Positions 32,330 to 38,726 of a stretch of DNA of 42,794 nt are shown here, in pieces (within the stretch, counting starts at the first letter, position 1; every line of letters begins with the position of its first letter). The translations under genes and the position numbers were made by a program. The notes beneath the pieces were generated by a model. The model had not been told where the DNA came from and made no database searches. It saw only the letters and a program-made list of their open reading frames with translations. The DNA is from Candidatus Nealsoniibacteriota bacterium (GTDB taxonomy: Bacteria > Patescibacteriota > Minisyncoccia > Minisyncoccales > MHMH01), in the NCBI GenBank assembly GCA_016181985.1, contig JACOYG010000001.1, forward strand, positions 1 to 42,794, written 5' to 3'.

Positions 32330-32381
32330 GGTTATATCTTAACAGATTTATCGGCATTCTGCTAGGTTTCGCGCCCGAATA

Positions 32382-32400
32382 AAGGAGAACTGTTCTCCTT
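32382..32400. terminator. Palindromic hairpin after fic
   Basis: AAGGAGAAC T GTTCTCCTT is a perfect palindrome 8 bases after the fic stop on the minus strand. There is no strong T-run, so termination is only possible, not shown. It also precedes the nucleotidyltransferase gene. Confidence 0.4.
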
Positions 32401-32407
32401 CGCTGTA

Positions 32408-33331
32408 TTACGCGCGTTCCAAGATTTTAAATCCGTCCATTATGGCATCGCAGAGAAAATCCTCCAGCTGACTGTGGTCGTTCTTGGTTTGCGCTTTGTA
32501 AAGATAAGTGTAATAAAGCTGTTTTTGTTCTTGGCGGATAATAGCCGGGGCAAAATTGGCCTTTAATAACATAGCTTGCGTCAGCAGGCGTCCGATGCGG
32601 CCGTTGCCGTCAGAGAATGGATGAATTTGTTCAAATTGACTATGGATTTTAGCGGTCAAGGCGATAACATCTTTAGTTATTTGAGCGGCTTCTTTGGCAA
32701 GCGCCGGCATAAAATCGGGGATTTTTAGATAATTAACCGTCGGCAAATTGCTGCCGGTAATTCGTACAGCGTGGCGGCGATATTGGCCGGCATCGCCGAG
32801 AATACCGTTCATTAGAATAGCGTGGAGTTTTAAAATTAAATTTTCGTCTATTGCGCCATTTTTGAGAATATAGTCAAAAAGATAATTAAGCGCGGCTTGG
32901 TGGTTTTTTGCTTCCAGCTGTTCCGTCAAAGTTTTATCTGGCAGGGCGGCATTGTCAAAAAGAATGGCGGCCGTATCCGGTTCGGTGAGAGTGTTCCCCT
33001 CTATGCGGTTGGTGTGGTAAGTAAGCTTTAGAATGAATTGGTCGCGAATATCCGGATTATCTAAAATCTCGGCAACAACGCTTTTGTGTTCAGATGATTT
33101 TTGGCGCAGTATCCGTTTTTTTGCGTTAAGCTGTTCTGACGAGATAATTTTTTGGCCAGTAACCTCTAAAAATAGTTGCTCAATGGCGGCTTGCATCTTT
33201 GGGCGAGGCGTTGATTTGCCGGTCCACCAGCTGTTAAATGCAGCAAAAGATACGCCGAATCGTTCGGCTAATTTAGTTTGCGTGAGCCCCAGTAATTTTT
33301 GGATGATTTCCAATTTTTGACGGACGGTCAT
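32408..33331 (-). CDS. Fic family protein with N-terminal XRE-type helix-turn-helix
   Basis: The 307-residue protein has an N-terminal helix-turn-helix (LGLTQTKLAERFGVSFAAFNSWWTG, about 13-38), followed by a Fic domain with the intact motif HPFSDGNGRIGR. The inhibitory [S/T]xxxE[G/N] motif is present upstream as TNRIEG, which would hold the active site closed until released. Fic enzymes usually transfer AMP to protein targets. The HTH and the operator palindromes at its own promoter suggest autorepression. The -10 box lies only 6 bases from the ATG, so the mRNA is probably leaderless. Confidence 0.93.
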   Translation of the reverse strand: MTVRQKLEIIQKLLGLTQTKLAERFGVSFAAFNSWWTGKSTPRPKMQAAIEQLFLEVTGQKIISSEQLNAKKRILRQKSSEHKSVVAEILDNPDIRDQFILKLTYHTNRIEGNTLTEPDTAAILFDNAALPDKTLTEQLEAKNHQAALNYLFDYILKNGAIDENLILKLHAILMNGILGDAGQYRRHAVRITGSNLPTVNYLKIPDFMPALAKEAAQITKDVIALTAKIHSQFEQIHPFSDGNGRIGRLLTQAMLLKANFAPAIIRQEQKQLYYTYLYKAQTKNDHSQLEDFLCDAIMDGFKILERA

Positions 33332-33337
33332 AAAACT

Positions 33338-33390
33338 ATTGTAGCAAACTTTATAAAGTTAGTCAAAAAGAAGCAAACTTTATAAAGTTA
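33338..33390 (-). promoter_or_regulatory. fic promoter with two palindromic operators
   Basis: On the minus strand TTGACT (33361-33366) and TACAAT (33338-33343) have 17-base spacing. The palindrome AACTTTATAAAGTT fills the spacer (33347-33360). A second identical copy lies upstream (33376-33389) within an 18-bp direct repeat of 29-base period. Binding in the spacer would block RNA polymerase, and the XRE domain of the Fic protein is the obvious candidate repressor. Confidence 0.82.
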
Positions 33391-33688
33391 TGGGGAGCCA
33401 AAAAATAAAGTCAGAAGAATCTTGCGGACAACGGGTGTCCGCAGGCGGGTGTCCCTCTGCGAAAATTCGAAAAGGCGGCGGAGCCGCACCTCTGACAACC
33501 TGCCCGCAATGCTACATGCTACGCCAGCCCGCATGACTCGCATCAGCGTGTCTGGCGGGCATAAGCGTTGCAGGCGGGTTTCAAGTTTTTCTATGAGTTA
33601 ATAATAACTCATTTCAGTAAATTTTTCAAGAAAAATGAGCTTGAAAAATTTACTGCTTTGGCGGCAAATTCTTGTTCCTTAGAATTCA
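33391..33688. other. Gene-free interval with several inverted repeats
   Basis: I see no convincing gene here. The structures are a GCGGACA/TGTCCGC hairpin (near 33434-33451), a long imperfect stem of about 16 bp near 33498-33580 enclosing GCCAG/CTGGC, and perfect 15-bp arms at 33616-33630 and 33640-33654. The segment CTCATTT (33609-33615) can alternatively pair with AAATGAG (33633-33639), excluding the 15-bp stem. The GC-rich half is unlike the surrounding base composition. Confidence 0.6.
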
Positions 33689-33730
33689 TAAAAAGAAAAG
33701 CCCGCCAGAGGTCCAAAGGACATGGCGGGC
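33689..33730 (-). terminator. Intrinsic terminator of the GC-rich single-gene cassette
   Basis: On the minus strand GCCCGCCA pairs with TGGCGGGC (33723-33730 with 33700-33707), followed by TTTTCTTTTT. It begins 9 bases after the stop codon. Confidence 0.9.
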
Positions 33731-33738
33731 AACGTGCG

Positions 33739-34170
33739 TTAAGCAGATGCCGGGCTGTACTGAATCCGGCGTTTGTCTGCTTCGGCCCAAGCAGCAGCGG
33801 CTTCTGCTTCGGGATCATCGCTCATCGTCCAGTCCTCGAAGCGAAAAGCTTGATTGCTTCCTGGACCTGTTCGACCGGCCGAGATGATTCTCAGGCGTTC
33901 GGGGCTCCACTGTTCTCCGGGAATCTGAGCGCGTCCGTCTCCCCGCAGAAGAACCCATGCCTGAATTGATCCGAAGAGTCGCCCCGGTCCCTTCCGGAAG
34001 TGAAGGGTGATGAAGCAGTCTCTCCGGCTGGGAGCGAAGGGGTCTGGCGCGTAAACGTCGACCCTGATCACGGTGAGGTCGGCTGTGTAGTTGAACAGGT
34101 GTTCGAGCGCTCGTTCCGTAGCCGTGATCGCGATCCAGACCGAATTGGTGATAGACATCCTGGTTGCCAT
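33739..34170 (-). CDS. GC-rich orphan gene of unknown function (143 residues)
   Basis: The protein is soluble, opens MATRMSITNSVWIAITATER, has a beta-rich middle (LTVIRVDVYAPDPF, CFITLHFRKGPG, IQAWVLLRGDG) and an acidic Ala-rich tail. I recognise no family. A GAGGAGG ribosome-binding site lies 7 bases before the ATG, a near-consensus promoter about 140 bases upstream, two hairpins in the leader and a strong terminator downstream. The base composition is clearly more G+C-rich than neighbouring genes, which suggests recent acquisition. The layout parallels the single-gene unit at 18879-19606. Confidence 0.75.
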   Translation of the reverse strand: MATRMSITNSVWIAITATERALEHLFNYTADLTVIRVDVYAPDPFAPSRRDCFITLHFRKGPGRLFGSIQAWVLLRGDGRAQIPGEQWSPERLRIISAGRTGPGSNQAFRFEDWTMSDDPEAEAAAAWAEADKRRIQYSPASA

Positions 34171-34195
34171 TGCTTGCCTCCTCTGTCTTAGAGTG

Positions 34196-34280
34196 CATCC
34201 AAAGAATTATTCTTGGATGGCCGCTGTCTCAGCAGCACCAAATACTCAAGGGTTATTAAATACTTGGTGCTACTGAGACA
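34196..34280 (-). promoter_or_regulatory. Leader with two hairpins before the GC-rich orphan gene
   Basis: The leader RNA contains a hairpin with CATCCAA/TTGGATG arms (34196-34219) near the ribosome-binding site. It also has a longer hairpin with TGTCTCAG/CTGAGACA and GCACCAA/TTGGTGC arms (34225-34280). No known riboswitch was recognised. Confidence 0.6.
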
Positions 34281-34308
34281 AATTTCAAATAGCGATTTTA
34301 CTGTTTGT

Positions 34309-34337
34309 AGTATAGCAAATCTATGTCTATATGTCAA
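34309..34337 (-). promoter_or_regulatory. Promoter of the GC-rich orphan gene
   Basis: TTGACA (34332-34337) and TATACT (34309-34314) on the minus strand with 17-base spacing. The -35 context CTATTGACA is identical to that of the promoter at 19601-19606. Confidence 0.85.
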
Positions 34338-34455
34338 TAGCAACAAAAAATCAGCATTTCTGCCGTTTCTTGTCTAAAATTATTATGAAAAATTCTCTTT
34401 TCGCAAAAACGGAATCGCCAACTGATTTTTCCGCCCAAAATTCAATACGAAATGA

Positions 34456-34476
34456 CCGCCGAGCGAAGCGAGGCGG
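34456..34476. repeat. Short GC palindrome near tRNA-Arg
   Basis: CCGCCGAGCGAAGCGAGGCGG forms a hairpin with CCGCC/GGCGG and inner CG arms. It resembles the CCGCC..GGCGG insert found in nusA (41390-41417). The rest of the 34340-34505 interval shows no gene. Confidence 0.5.
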
Positions 34477-34505
34477 CTTCCTCCGGCTTGCCTTTTTCTA
34501 AAGTG

Positions 34506-34577
34506 TGCCCCTGGAAGGAATCGAACCCTCATCACTGGGTCCGAAGCCCAGCACTCTATCCATTAAGCTACAGGGGC
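34506..34577 (-). tRNA. tRNA-Arg (anticodon UCG)
   Basis: On the minus strand the acceptor GCCCCTG pairs with CAGGGGC-complement, the anticodon stem CTGGG/CCCAG closes loop CTTCGGA giving UCG, and the T-loop TTCGATT is canonical. CCA is not encoded. Confidence 0.94.
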
Positions 34578-34583
34578 GAATTA

Positions 34584-34843
34584 TTATTTGTAAATTTCGT
34601 GAGTGCCGATATTTACGAAGATAATCTCACTATCATTAATTAAGAATTTAAACATTATGCGGTAGCTATAGTTTACCCAGAAAGCATAAAGTCTTTGTGA
34701 GTTTTAAGCGAGCGATGGAATGGATCCTTGAGAAAAAGACTTTCTCTTTTAAGAAAGTCACGTTCGACCTGGGCCGTAATTTTAGATAGTGATTCGAGAA
34801 AATGGGCAGAATAGTAAATCTTTTGAACGCCCCTATTTTGCAT
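34584..34843 (-). pseudogene. Broken RelE/YafQ-type toxin
   Basis: Starting at an ATG that overlaps the antitoxin by 11 bases, the frame reads MQNRGVQKIYYSAHFLESLS.. to PFHRSLKTHKDF and stops at 34673. In another frame the sequence resumes LYAFWVNYSYRIMFKFLIND, then SEIIFVNIGTHEIYK. That is the usual end of a YafQ/RelE toxin (R-I-F core, IGTHEIY). A small deletion with frameshift, removing about six residues after LKTHK, has therefore inactivated it. The loss of an active toxin next to an intact antitoxin is a common decay route. Confidence 0.78.
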
Positions 34844-35066
34844 GCTCCTTGGCTTTTTTTAATATTTCAGCAAAATTTCTAGCCAACTTTAATTTCCCAT
34901 TTTTTAATTCATTTTTAAAAATTCGGATCGCCTCGTCGGTATCCTTTTCCTCCCATTCTCTCCTCTTTTGCCACCTTAAAAATTCCTCAAATTTTTTTCG
35001 AGGCACGATAAGTAATTCCTCCCCGCGGGTCATTTCCTTGGGGATTGTTATAGTATTGTTGGTCAT
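34833..35066 (-). CDS. Antitoxin partner of the broken RelE-type toxin
   Basis: The 77-residue protein starts MTNNTITIPKEMTRGEELLI and continues VPRKKFEEFL with a charged helical C-terminus. This resembles AbrB/Phd-like antitoxins that cover RelE toxins. I chose the ATG at 35066 because the -10 box (35074-35079) would start transcription at or beside this codon. The frame extends upstream through the promoter, which cannot be coding. The mRNA would be leaderless. Confidence 0.75.
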   Translation of the reverse strand: MTNNTITIPKEMTRGEELLIVPRKKFEEFLRWQKRREWEEKDTDEAIRIFKNELKNGKLKLARNFAEILKKAKEHAK

Positions 35067-35073
35067 CAGATTC

Positions 35074-35102
35074 ATTATCTTATTATTTTTGTGATTTGTC
35101 AA
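35074..35102 (-). promoter_or_regulatory. Toxin-antitoxin promoter
   Basis: TTGACA (35097-35102) and GATAAT (35074-35079) on the minus strand with 17-base spacing; transcription would begin within a base or two of the antitoxin ATG. Confidence 0.8.
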
Positions 35103-35131
35103 GAAGGAAATTTTAAGATAGAATTAATTCA

Positions 35132-36601
35132 ATGGAAATACCAAAAGAAGTAAAATCTGTTACGGAAAAGTTGAAAAAGGCCGGCTTTGAGGCATATATT
35201 GTCGGCGGTTGCGTCAGGGATTTTCTGCGGGGAGTGGAACCAAAAGATTGGGACGCCACCACCAACGCCAAACCGGAAGAAATTCGCAAGGTTTTTCCTA
35301 AAAGCTTTTACGAAAACAAGTTTTTAACGGTGACCGTCCAAACAGCCAGCAAAGACGAAAAGCTTAAAGAAGTAGAGGTTACCACCTATCGTTCCGAAGG
35401 CGGGTACACGGATAAAAGGCACCCCGACGAGGTGATGTTTGCCAAGACACTGGAGGAGGATTTAACTAGGAGGGATTTCACCATAAATGCGATGGCTTTG
35501 ACACCCGGTGTCAAGGCGTCGACACCGGGTGTCGTGGACCTTTTCGGCGGGCAGAAAGATTTGGCGGCAAAAATCATTCGGACTGTTGGCGTTCCCGAAG
35601 AAAGGTTTGGGGAGGACGCTCTAAGAATGATGAGGGCGGTCAGATTCGCCGCTACTCTGGGGGAAAAATGGAAAATCGAGTCAAAAACAGAAGAAGCGAT
35701 AAAAAAGAATGCTCCATGGCTTCAGGCAATTTCCAAAGAAAGAATTAGAGATGAGTTTATGAAAATTATCGCTTCAGAAAGAGCGGTCGATGGCATTGAT
35801 CTTTTACGGAAATTGGGCCTTCTGAAGCATATTATCCCAGAATTAGAGGAAGGATATGGTGTTCCTCAAAACAAGCACCATATTTACGATTGCTATAAGC
35901 ATTCCCTGCTTTCTATGGATTATGCCGCCAAGAAAGGGTTTAACGACCACGTGAAAATAGCCGCCCTGCTCCACGACATAGCCAAGCCCAAAGTGAAGCG
36001 CGGCGAAGGGCCAGATTCCACTTTTTATAACCACGAAGTAGTGGGAGCCAGAATGACTGTCGCAATCTTGAACCGGTTAAAATTTGCCAAAAAAGACATT
36101 GAAAAGATTGCCAAGCTGGTCAGATATCATCTTTTCTATTATAATGTTGATGAAGTGACGGAGTCCTCCGTGAGGAGATTGGTCAGGCAGGTGGGCCCCG
36201 AGAGCATGGAAGAGTTATTGCAGGTAAGAATGGCCGACAGGATCGGCTCCGGCGTTCCGAAAGCCGAGCCGTATAAATTGCGACATTTAAAATACGTCAT
36301 TGAAAAGGTTTCTAGGGATCCTATCTCCGCCAAGATGCTTAAAATCAATGGGGACGATATAATGCGACATTTGAACATAAGCCCTGGGCCGAAAATAGGA
36401 CAAATTTTGGACATTTTATTAGGACATGTCATAAATGATCCGGAAAAGAACCAAAAAGAATTATTAGCGAAGGAGGTTGACATGCTTGGCAGGTTAGACG
36501 AAAAAGAGCTTAAGGTTTTCTCGCAAAAAGCCCAAGAAGAGCGCGAAAACTTGGAAGTTAAAGAAGACAAAATGACGAAAAATAAATATTGGGTAACATA
36601 G
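35132..36601 (+). CDS. cca: CCA-adding enzyme / poly(A) polymerase family nucleotidyltransferase with HD domain
   Basis: The 489-residue protein has the class II nucleotidyltransferase motif YIVGGCVRDFLRGVEPKDWD, RRDFTINAMA, and RFGEDALRMMRAVRFAA. A C-terminal HD domain (HHIYDCYKHSLLS, ALLHDIAKP) completes it. None of the four tRNA genes here encodes CCA, so an active CCA enzyme is needed. Between INAMAL and VDLFGG, where relatives have a short loop, two adjacent palindromes encode TPGVKASTPGV. The HD domain is present in the bacterial Cca-like form with phosphatase activity. Confidence 0.93.
   Translation: MEIPKEVKSVTEKLKKAGFEAYIVGGCVRDFLRGVEPKDWDATTNAKPEEIRKVFPKSFYENKFLTVTVQTASKDEKLKEVEVTTYRSEGGYTDKRHPDEVMFAKTLEEDLTRRDFTINAMALTPGVKASTPGVVDLFGGQKDLAAKIIRTVGVPEERFGEDALRMMRAVRFAATLGEKWKIESKTEEAIKKNAPWLQAISKERIRDEFMKIIASERAVDGIDLLRKLGLLKHIIPELEEGYGVPQNKHHIYDCYKHSLLSMDYAAKKGFNDHVKIAALLHDIAKPKVKRGEGPDSTFYNHEVVGARMTVAILNRLKFAKKDIEKIAKLVRYHLFYYNVDEVTESSVRRLVRQVGPESMEELLQVRMADRIGSGVPKAEPYKLRHLKYVIEKVSRDPISAKMLKINGDDIMRHLNISPGPKIGQILDILLGHVINDPEKNQKELLAKEVDMLGRLDEKELKVFSQKAQEERENLEVKEDKMTKNKYWVT
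35498..35534. repeat. Two palindromes inside cca
   Basis: TTGACACCCGGTGTCAA (35498-35514) and CGACACCGGGTGTCG (35520-35534) are near-perfect palindromes of one family. They encode the inserted peptide TPGVKASTPGV. A related unit occurs at 36861-36875. Confidence 0.85.
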
Positions 36602-36614
36602 TTTTCACGTGAAA

Positions 36615-36685
36615 CGGGGTGTAGTATAACGGCAGTATACAGACTTCGGGAGTCTGCGGCCTGGGTCCAATTCCCAGCACCCCGA
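36615..36685 (+). tRNA. tRNA-Pro (anticodon CGG)
   Basis: The acceptor CGGGGTG pairs with CACCCCG, the D-arm is GTAT/ATAC with loop AACGGCAGT, and the anticodon stem CAGAC/GTCTG closes loop TTCGGGA giving CGG. A73 is present. The T-loop reads TCCAATT, so position 55 is C instead of the usual U. The next ORF starts 3 bases after the discriminator. Confidence 0.88.
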
Positions 36686-36688
36686 CAT

Positions 36689-37210
36689 ATGTTTAATCAA
36701 AAAGGGCAGATTCATATCATTCTTTTGGTATTATTAGTACTCGGCTTTATCCTGTACGTTAATTTTTCGGACAAGTCGTTTTTGAAATTCATTTTACCGA
36801 CATCGTCTTCCTCCAAATCAACTCCGGCGCAAAAACAATTAACACCAGTTGTTTCTCCGTCAACACCTGGTGTTGTTGCCCCGGCTCCGGTTGTGCCGGT
36901 TGTTGTGCAAGACAGAACGCCGCCGGTGATCAGCAATATTTCCCATCAAGGCGATGTTTTTCTGCCGGGAACCAGGGAAGTGGTAATTAGCGTTTCCACT
37001 GACGAACCAGCTTCTTGCAGGTATACCGCAAATCCCGAATCATCGTCATGGAATGCAATGTCGTGGTACGATGAAACGAGGAGATTTCACGTAAAGACGA
37101 TTACCGGATTAAGAGACGGCATGTCGTATGATTTTTTTGTCCGCTGTCAGGATTTTAATGGGAATAGCAATACCGGAAACGTATTGATAAGTTTCAGCGT
37201 AAAGCCGTAA
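36689..37210 (+). CDS. Membrane-anchored Ig-like domain protein
   Basis: The 173-residue protein has an N-terminal membrane anchor (IHIILLVLLVLGFILYVNF) and a Ser/Pro/Val linker containing STPGVV. A C-terminal Ig-like or Fn3-like domain follows, with the phrase TPPVISNISHQG..STDEPASCRYT..VRCQDFNGN, a domain frequent in secreted CPR proteins. It starts 3 bases after tRNA-Pro, so its mRNA 5' end may be set by tRNA processing. The linker is partly encoded by a palindrome of the same family as in cca. Confidence 0.8.
   Translation: MFNQKGQIHIILLVLLVLGFILYVNFSDKSFLKFILPTSSSSKSTPAQKQLTPVVSPSTPGVVAPAPVVPVVVQDRTPPVISNISHQGDVFLPGTREVVISVSTDEPASCRYTANPESSSWNAMSWYDETRRFHVKTITGLRDGMSYDFFVRCQDFNGNSNTGNVLISFSVKP
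36861..36875. repeat. Palindrome in the linker of the Ig-like protein
   Basis: CAACACCTGGTGTTG has perfect 7-bp arms and encodes STPGVV-type residues, as do the palindromes in cca. A degenerate unit precedes it at 36841-36853. Confidence 0.7.
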
Positions 37211-37215
37211 TTTAA

Positions 37216-37257
37216 GATTTACGAAATCCACTCAAATTTGAGAGGATTTCGTAAATC
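37216..37257. repeat. Nested 42-bp palindrome
   Basis: Arms GATTTACGAAATCC (37216-37229) and GGATTTCGTAAATC (37244-37257) enclose a perfect CTCAAATTTGAG palindrome. No T-run follows. The word GATTTCGTAAATC is shared with 14191-14203. Confidence 0.85.
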
Positions 37258-37269
37258 AATTATTAGAAT

Positions 37270-37572
37270 ATGCGTATTACTTTAAAATTTTCTGGAAGTG
37301 TCTACAATTTAATGCGGCAACTGGGTTATCATCCCCATGAAACGGAAAGAGAAAGAGCCGGAGAGTCATCATTCGCGCGCCGCTTGGGCGCCGCAGATTA
37401 TCCCCGCTTTCACGCCTACGTTTCACGTGGAGCATCAGAGCAGGAAGTAATAATAAATATCCACCTAGACCAGAAAAAGCCGGTATATAAAGGCACAAGC
37501 GCTCACAGCGGAGAATACGATGGCGATCTGGTAGAAAGAGAAGCCGAGAGAATTAAACAGATGTCAACTTAA
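37270..37572 (+). CDS. Conserved-looking hypothetical protein (100 residues)
   Basis: The protein opens MRITLKFSGSVYNLMRQLGY and contains FARRLGAADYPRFHAYV and IINIHLDQKKPVYKGTSAHSG, a beta-rich soluble fold. I do not recognise a described function; the HLDQK..Y.G phrase looks like a conserved core. It lies between the Ig-like gene and tRNA-Ala on the same strand. There is no clear Shine-Dalgarno site, in keeping with several other genes in this window. Confidence 0.65.
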   Translation: MRITLKFSGSVYNLMRQLGYHPHETERERAGESSFARRLGAADYPRFHAYVSRGASEQEVIINIHLDQKKPVYKGTSAHSGEYDGDLVEREAERIKQMST

Positions 37573-37582
37573 TAATATAAAG

Positions 37583-37653
37583 GGGCCTGTAGTAAAACGG
37601 CATTACGCTACATTCGCATTGTAGAGGTCCGGGTCCAATTCCCGGCAGGTCCA
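37583..37653 (+). tRNA. tRNA-Ala (anticodon CGC)
   Basis: The acceptor GGGCCTG pairs with CAGGTCC and contains a G3-U70 wobble, the alanine identity element. The anticodon stem CTACA/TGTAG closes loop TTCGCAT giving CGC. The T-loop is TCCAATT with C55, as in tRNA-Pro. The D-arm is GTAA/TTAC. Confidence 0.88.
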
Positions 37654-37676
37654 CAACTTCGCATTAAACGCTCAAA

Positions 37677-37722
37677 ACAAAAAGCCCAAGAGCTTTGCGG
37701 CCCTCGGACTTTTCTTATTTTT
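37677..37722 (+). terminator. Probable terminator after tRNA-Ala
   Basis: An imperfect stem from AAAAGCCCAAGAG to CCCTCGGACTTTT is followed by T-rich sequence. Mismatches lower confidence. The remaining interval to 37800 holds a possible TTGACA (37751-37756) promoter for the PHP-pyrC-pyrD genes. Confidence 0.45.
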
Positions 37723-37814
37723 ACGACTCTATTTGTGTCTAAGATATGATTGACAAGGAAATATGGAGAGCTTAATATCAAAATGAGTTCCTTGATAAAT
37801 AAAGGAGGCGGAGC

Positions 37815-38723
37815 TTGAAATGCGATGGATTCGACGGACTCACCATCAATCCCGATCGAAGTCGAAGGATTGACCTTCATATGCATTCGTATTATTCCGA
37901 CGGCAGATTTTCTCCGACCGAACTATTAGGTAAATGCAAAGATAGCGGACTTGAGATTGTTTCCCTCACAGACCACGAGAATGTCGGCGGTATTGATGAG
38001 GCTCTAGAAGCTGGGGAGAAGCTGGGGATAAAGGTTATTCCTGGTATAGAATTCGCCACCGAGTTTCAAGGGCAAGAGCATCATATTATCGGTTATTTCA
38101 TTGATCGCAACAGTCAGAAATTAAAAGAATTTTTGGATAAATTAAAAGAAAGCAAAGCGGAGCAAATAAAAGAAATTATCAAGAATCTGCAGGCGTTTGG
38201 ATTTAGGGTATCCTTCGAGGAAGTGGCGAGTTTAGCCAAGGGCTCTCTTGACCGCTATCACATCGTTTTAACCATACTTCCCGACCATGAAAAAACGCTT
38301 AAAGGCAAGGAAGAACACAGGGATTTTTTTAAGAAATTTCTTATGGAAAAATCAGGCGGCGGGGAAGGATTGGCTTTTGTAGAGAGAAAAAAACCGGACA
38401 TTAGGTTGATAATCGATGCGATTCATGAATCCGGCGGGGTAGCTTTTTGGGCTCATCCTTTCTGGAGAATAAAAGACGGATCAATAATCCGAGAGTTGGC
38501 CGCAACCTTCAAAAAGATGAAGCTGAACGGCATTGAGGTTCTTTATCCTTACCACAGTAAAGATCAGAGCCTTTTACTCCACGAACTTGGCCGTGATTTG
38601 TTGCTTTATGAAAGCGCCGGTTCGGATTTTCATCGGGAAGATACCACCATCAGGCAATTGGCTAATTTTCAGGATTTCGGCATAAAAATTAATTTTCCAT
38701 TCTGCCTGAAAGAAACGAGGTAA
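37815..38723 (+). CDS. PHP-domain metal-dependent phosphoesterase
   Basis: The 302-residue protein has RIDLHMHSYYSDG (first metal-binding His pair), SLTDHENV, GIEFATEF, then FWAHPFW and SAGSDFHRED, the PHP motifs of histidinol-phosphatase-like and TrpH-like (5'-3' RNA/nucleotide) phosphoesterases. The start is TTG, chosen because AGGAGG lies 6 bases upstream and the nearby ATG is out of frame. The pyrC-like gene follows after 3 bases, so the enzyme may act on nucleotides, which is an inference. Confidence 0.88.
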   Translation: MKCDGFDGLTINPDRSRRIDLHMHSYYSDGRFSPTELLGKCKDSGLEIVSLTDHENVGGIDEALEAGEKLGIKVIPGIEFATEFQGQEHHIIGYFIDRNSQKLKEFLDKLKESKAEQIKEIIKNLQAFGFRVSFEEVASLAKGSLDRYHIVLTILPDHEKTLKGKEEHRDFFKKFLMEKSGGGEGLAFVERKKPDIRLIIDAIHESGGVAFWAHPFWRIKDGSIIRELAATFKKMKLNGIEVLYPYHSKDQSLLLHELGRDLLLYESAGSDFHREDTTIRQLANFQDFGIKINFPFCLKETR

Positions 38724-38726
38724 TAC

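Noticed and set aside
33568..34191. Plus-strand frames opposite the GC-rich orphan gene
   Set aside because: They lack a promoter or ribosome-binding site, whereas the minus-strand gene has promoter, ribosome-binding site and terminator.
35132..36601. Palindromes in cca as transcription terminators or promoter
   Set aside because: They lie within an intact conserved reading frame, lack T-runs and encode an inserted peptide; the TTGACA in the first has no matching -10.
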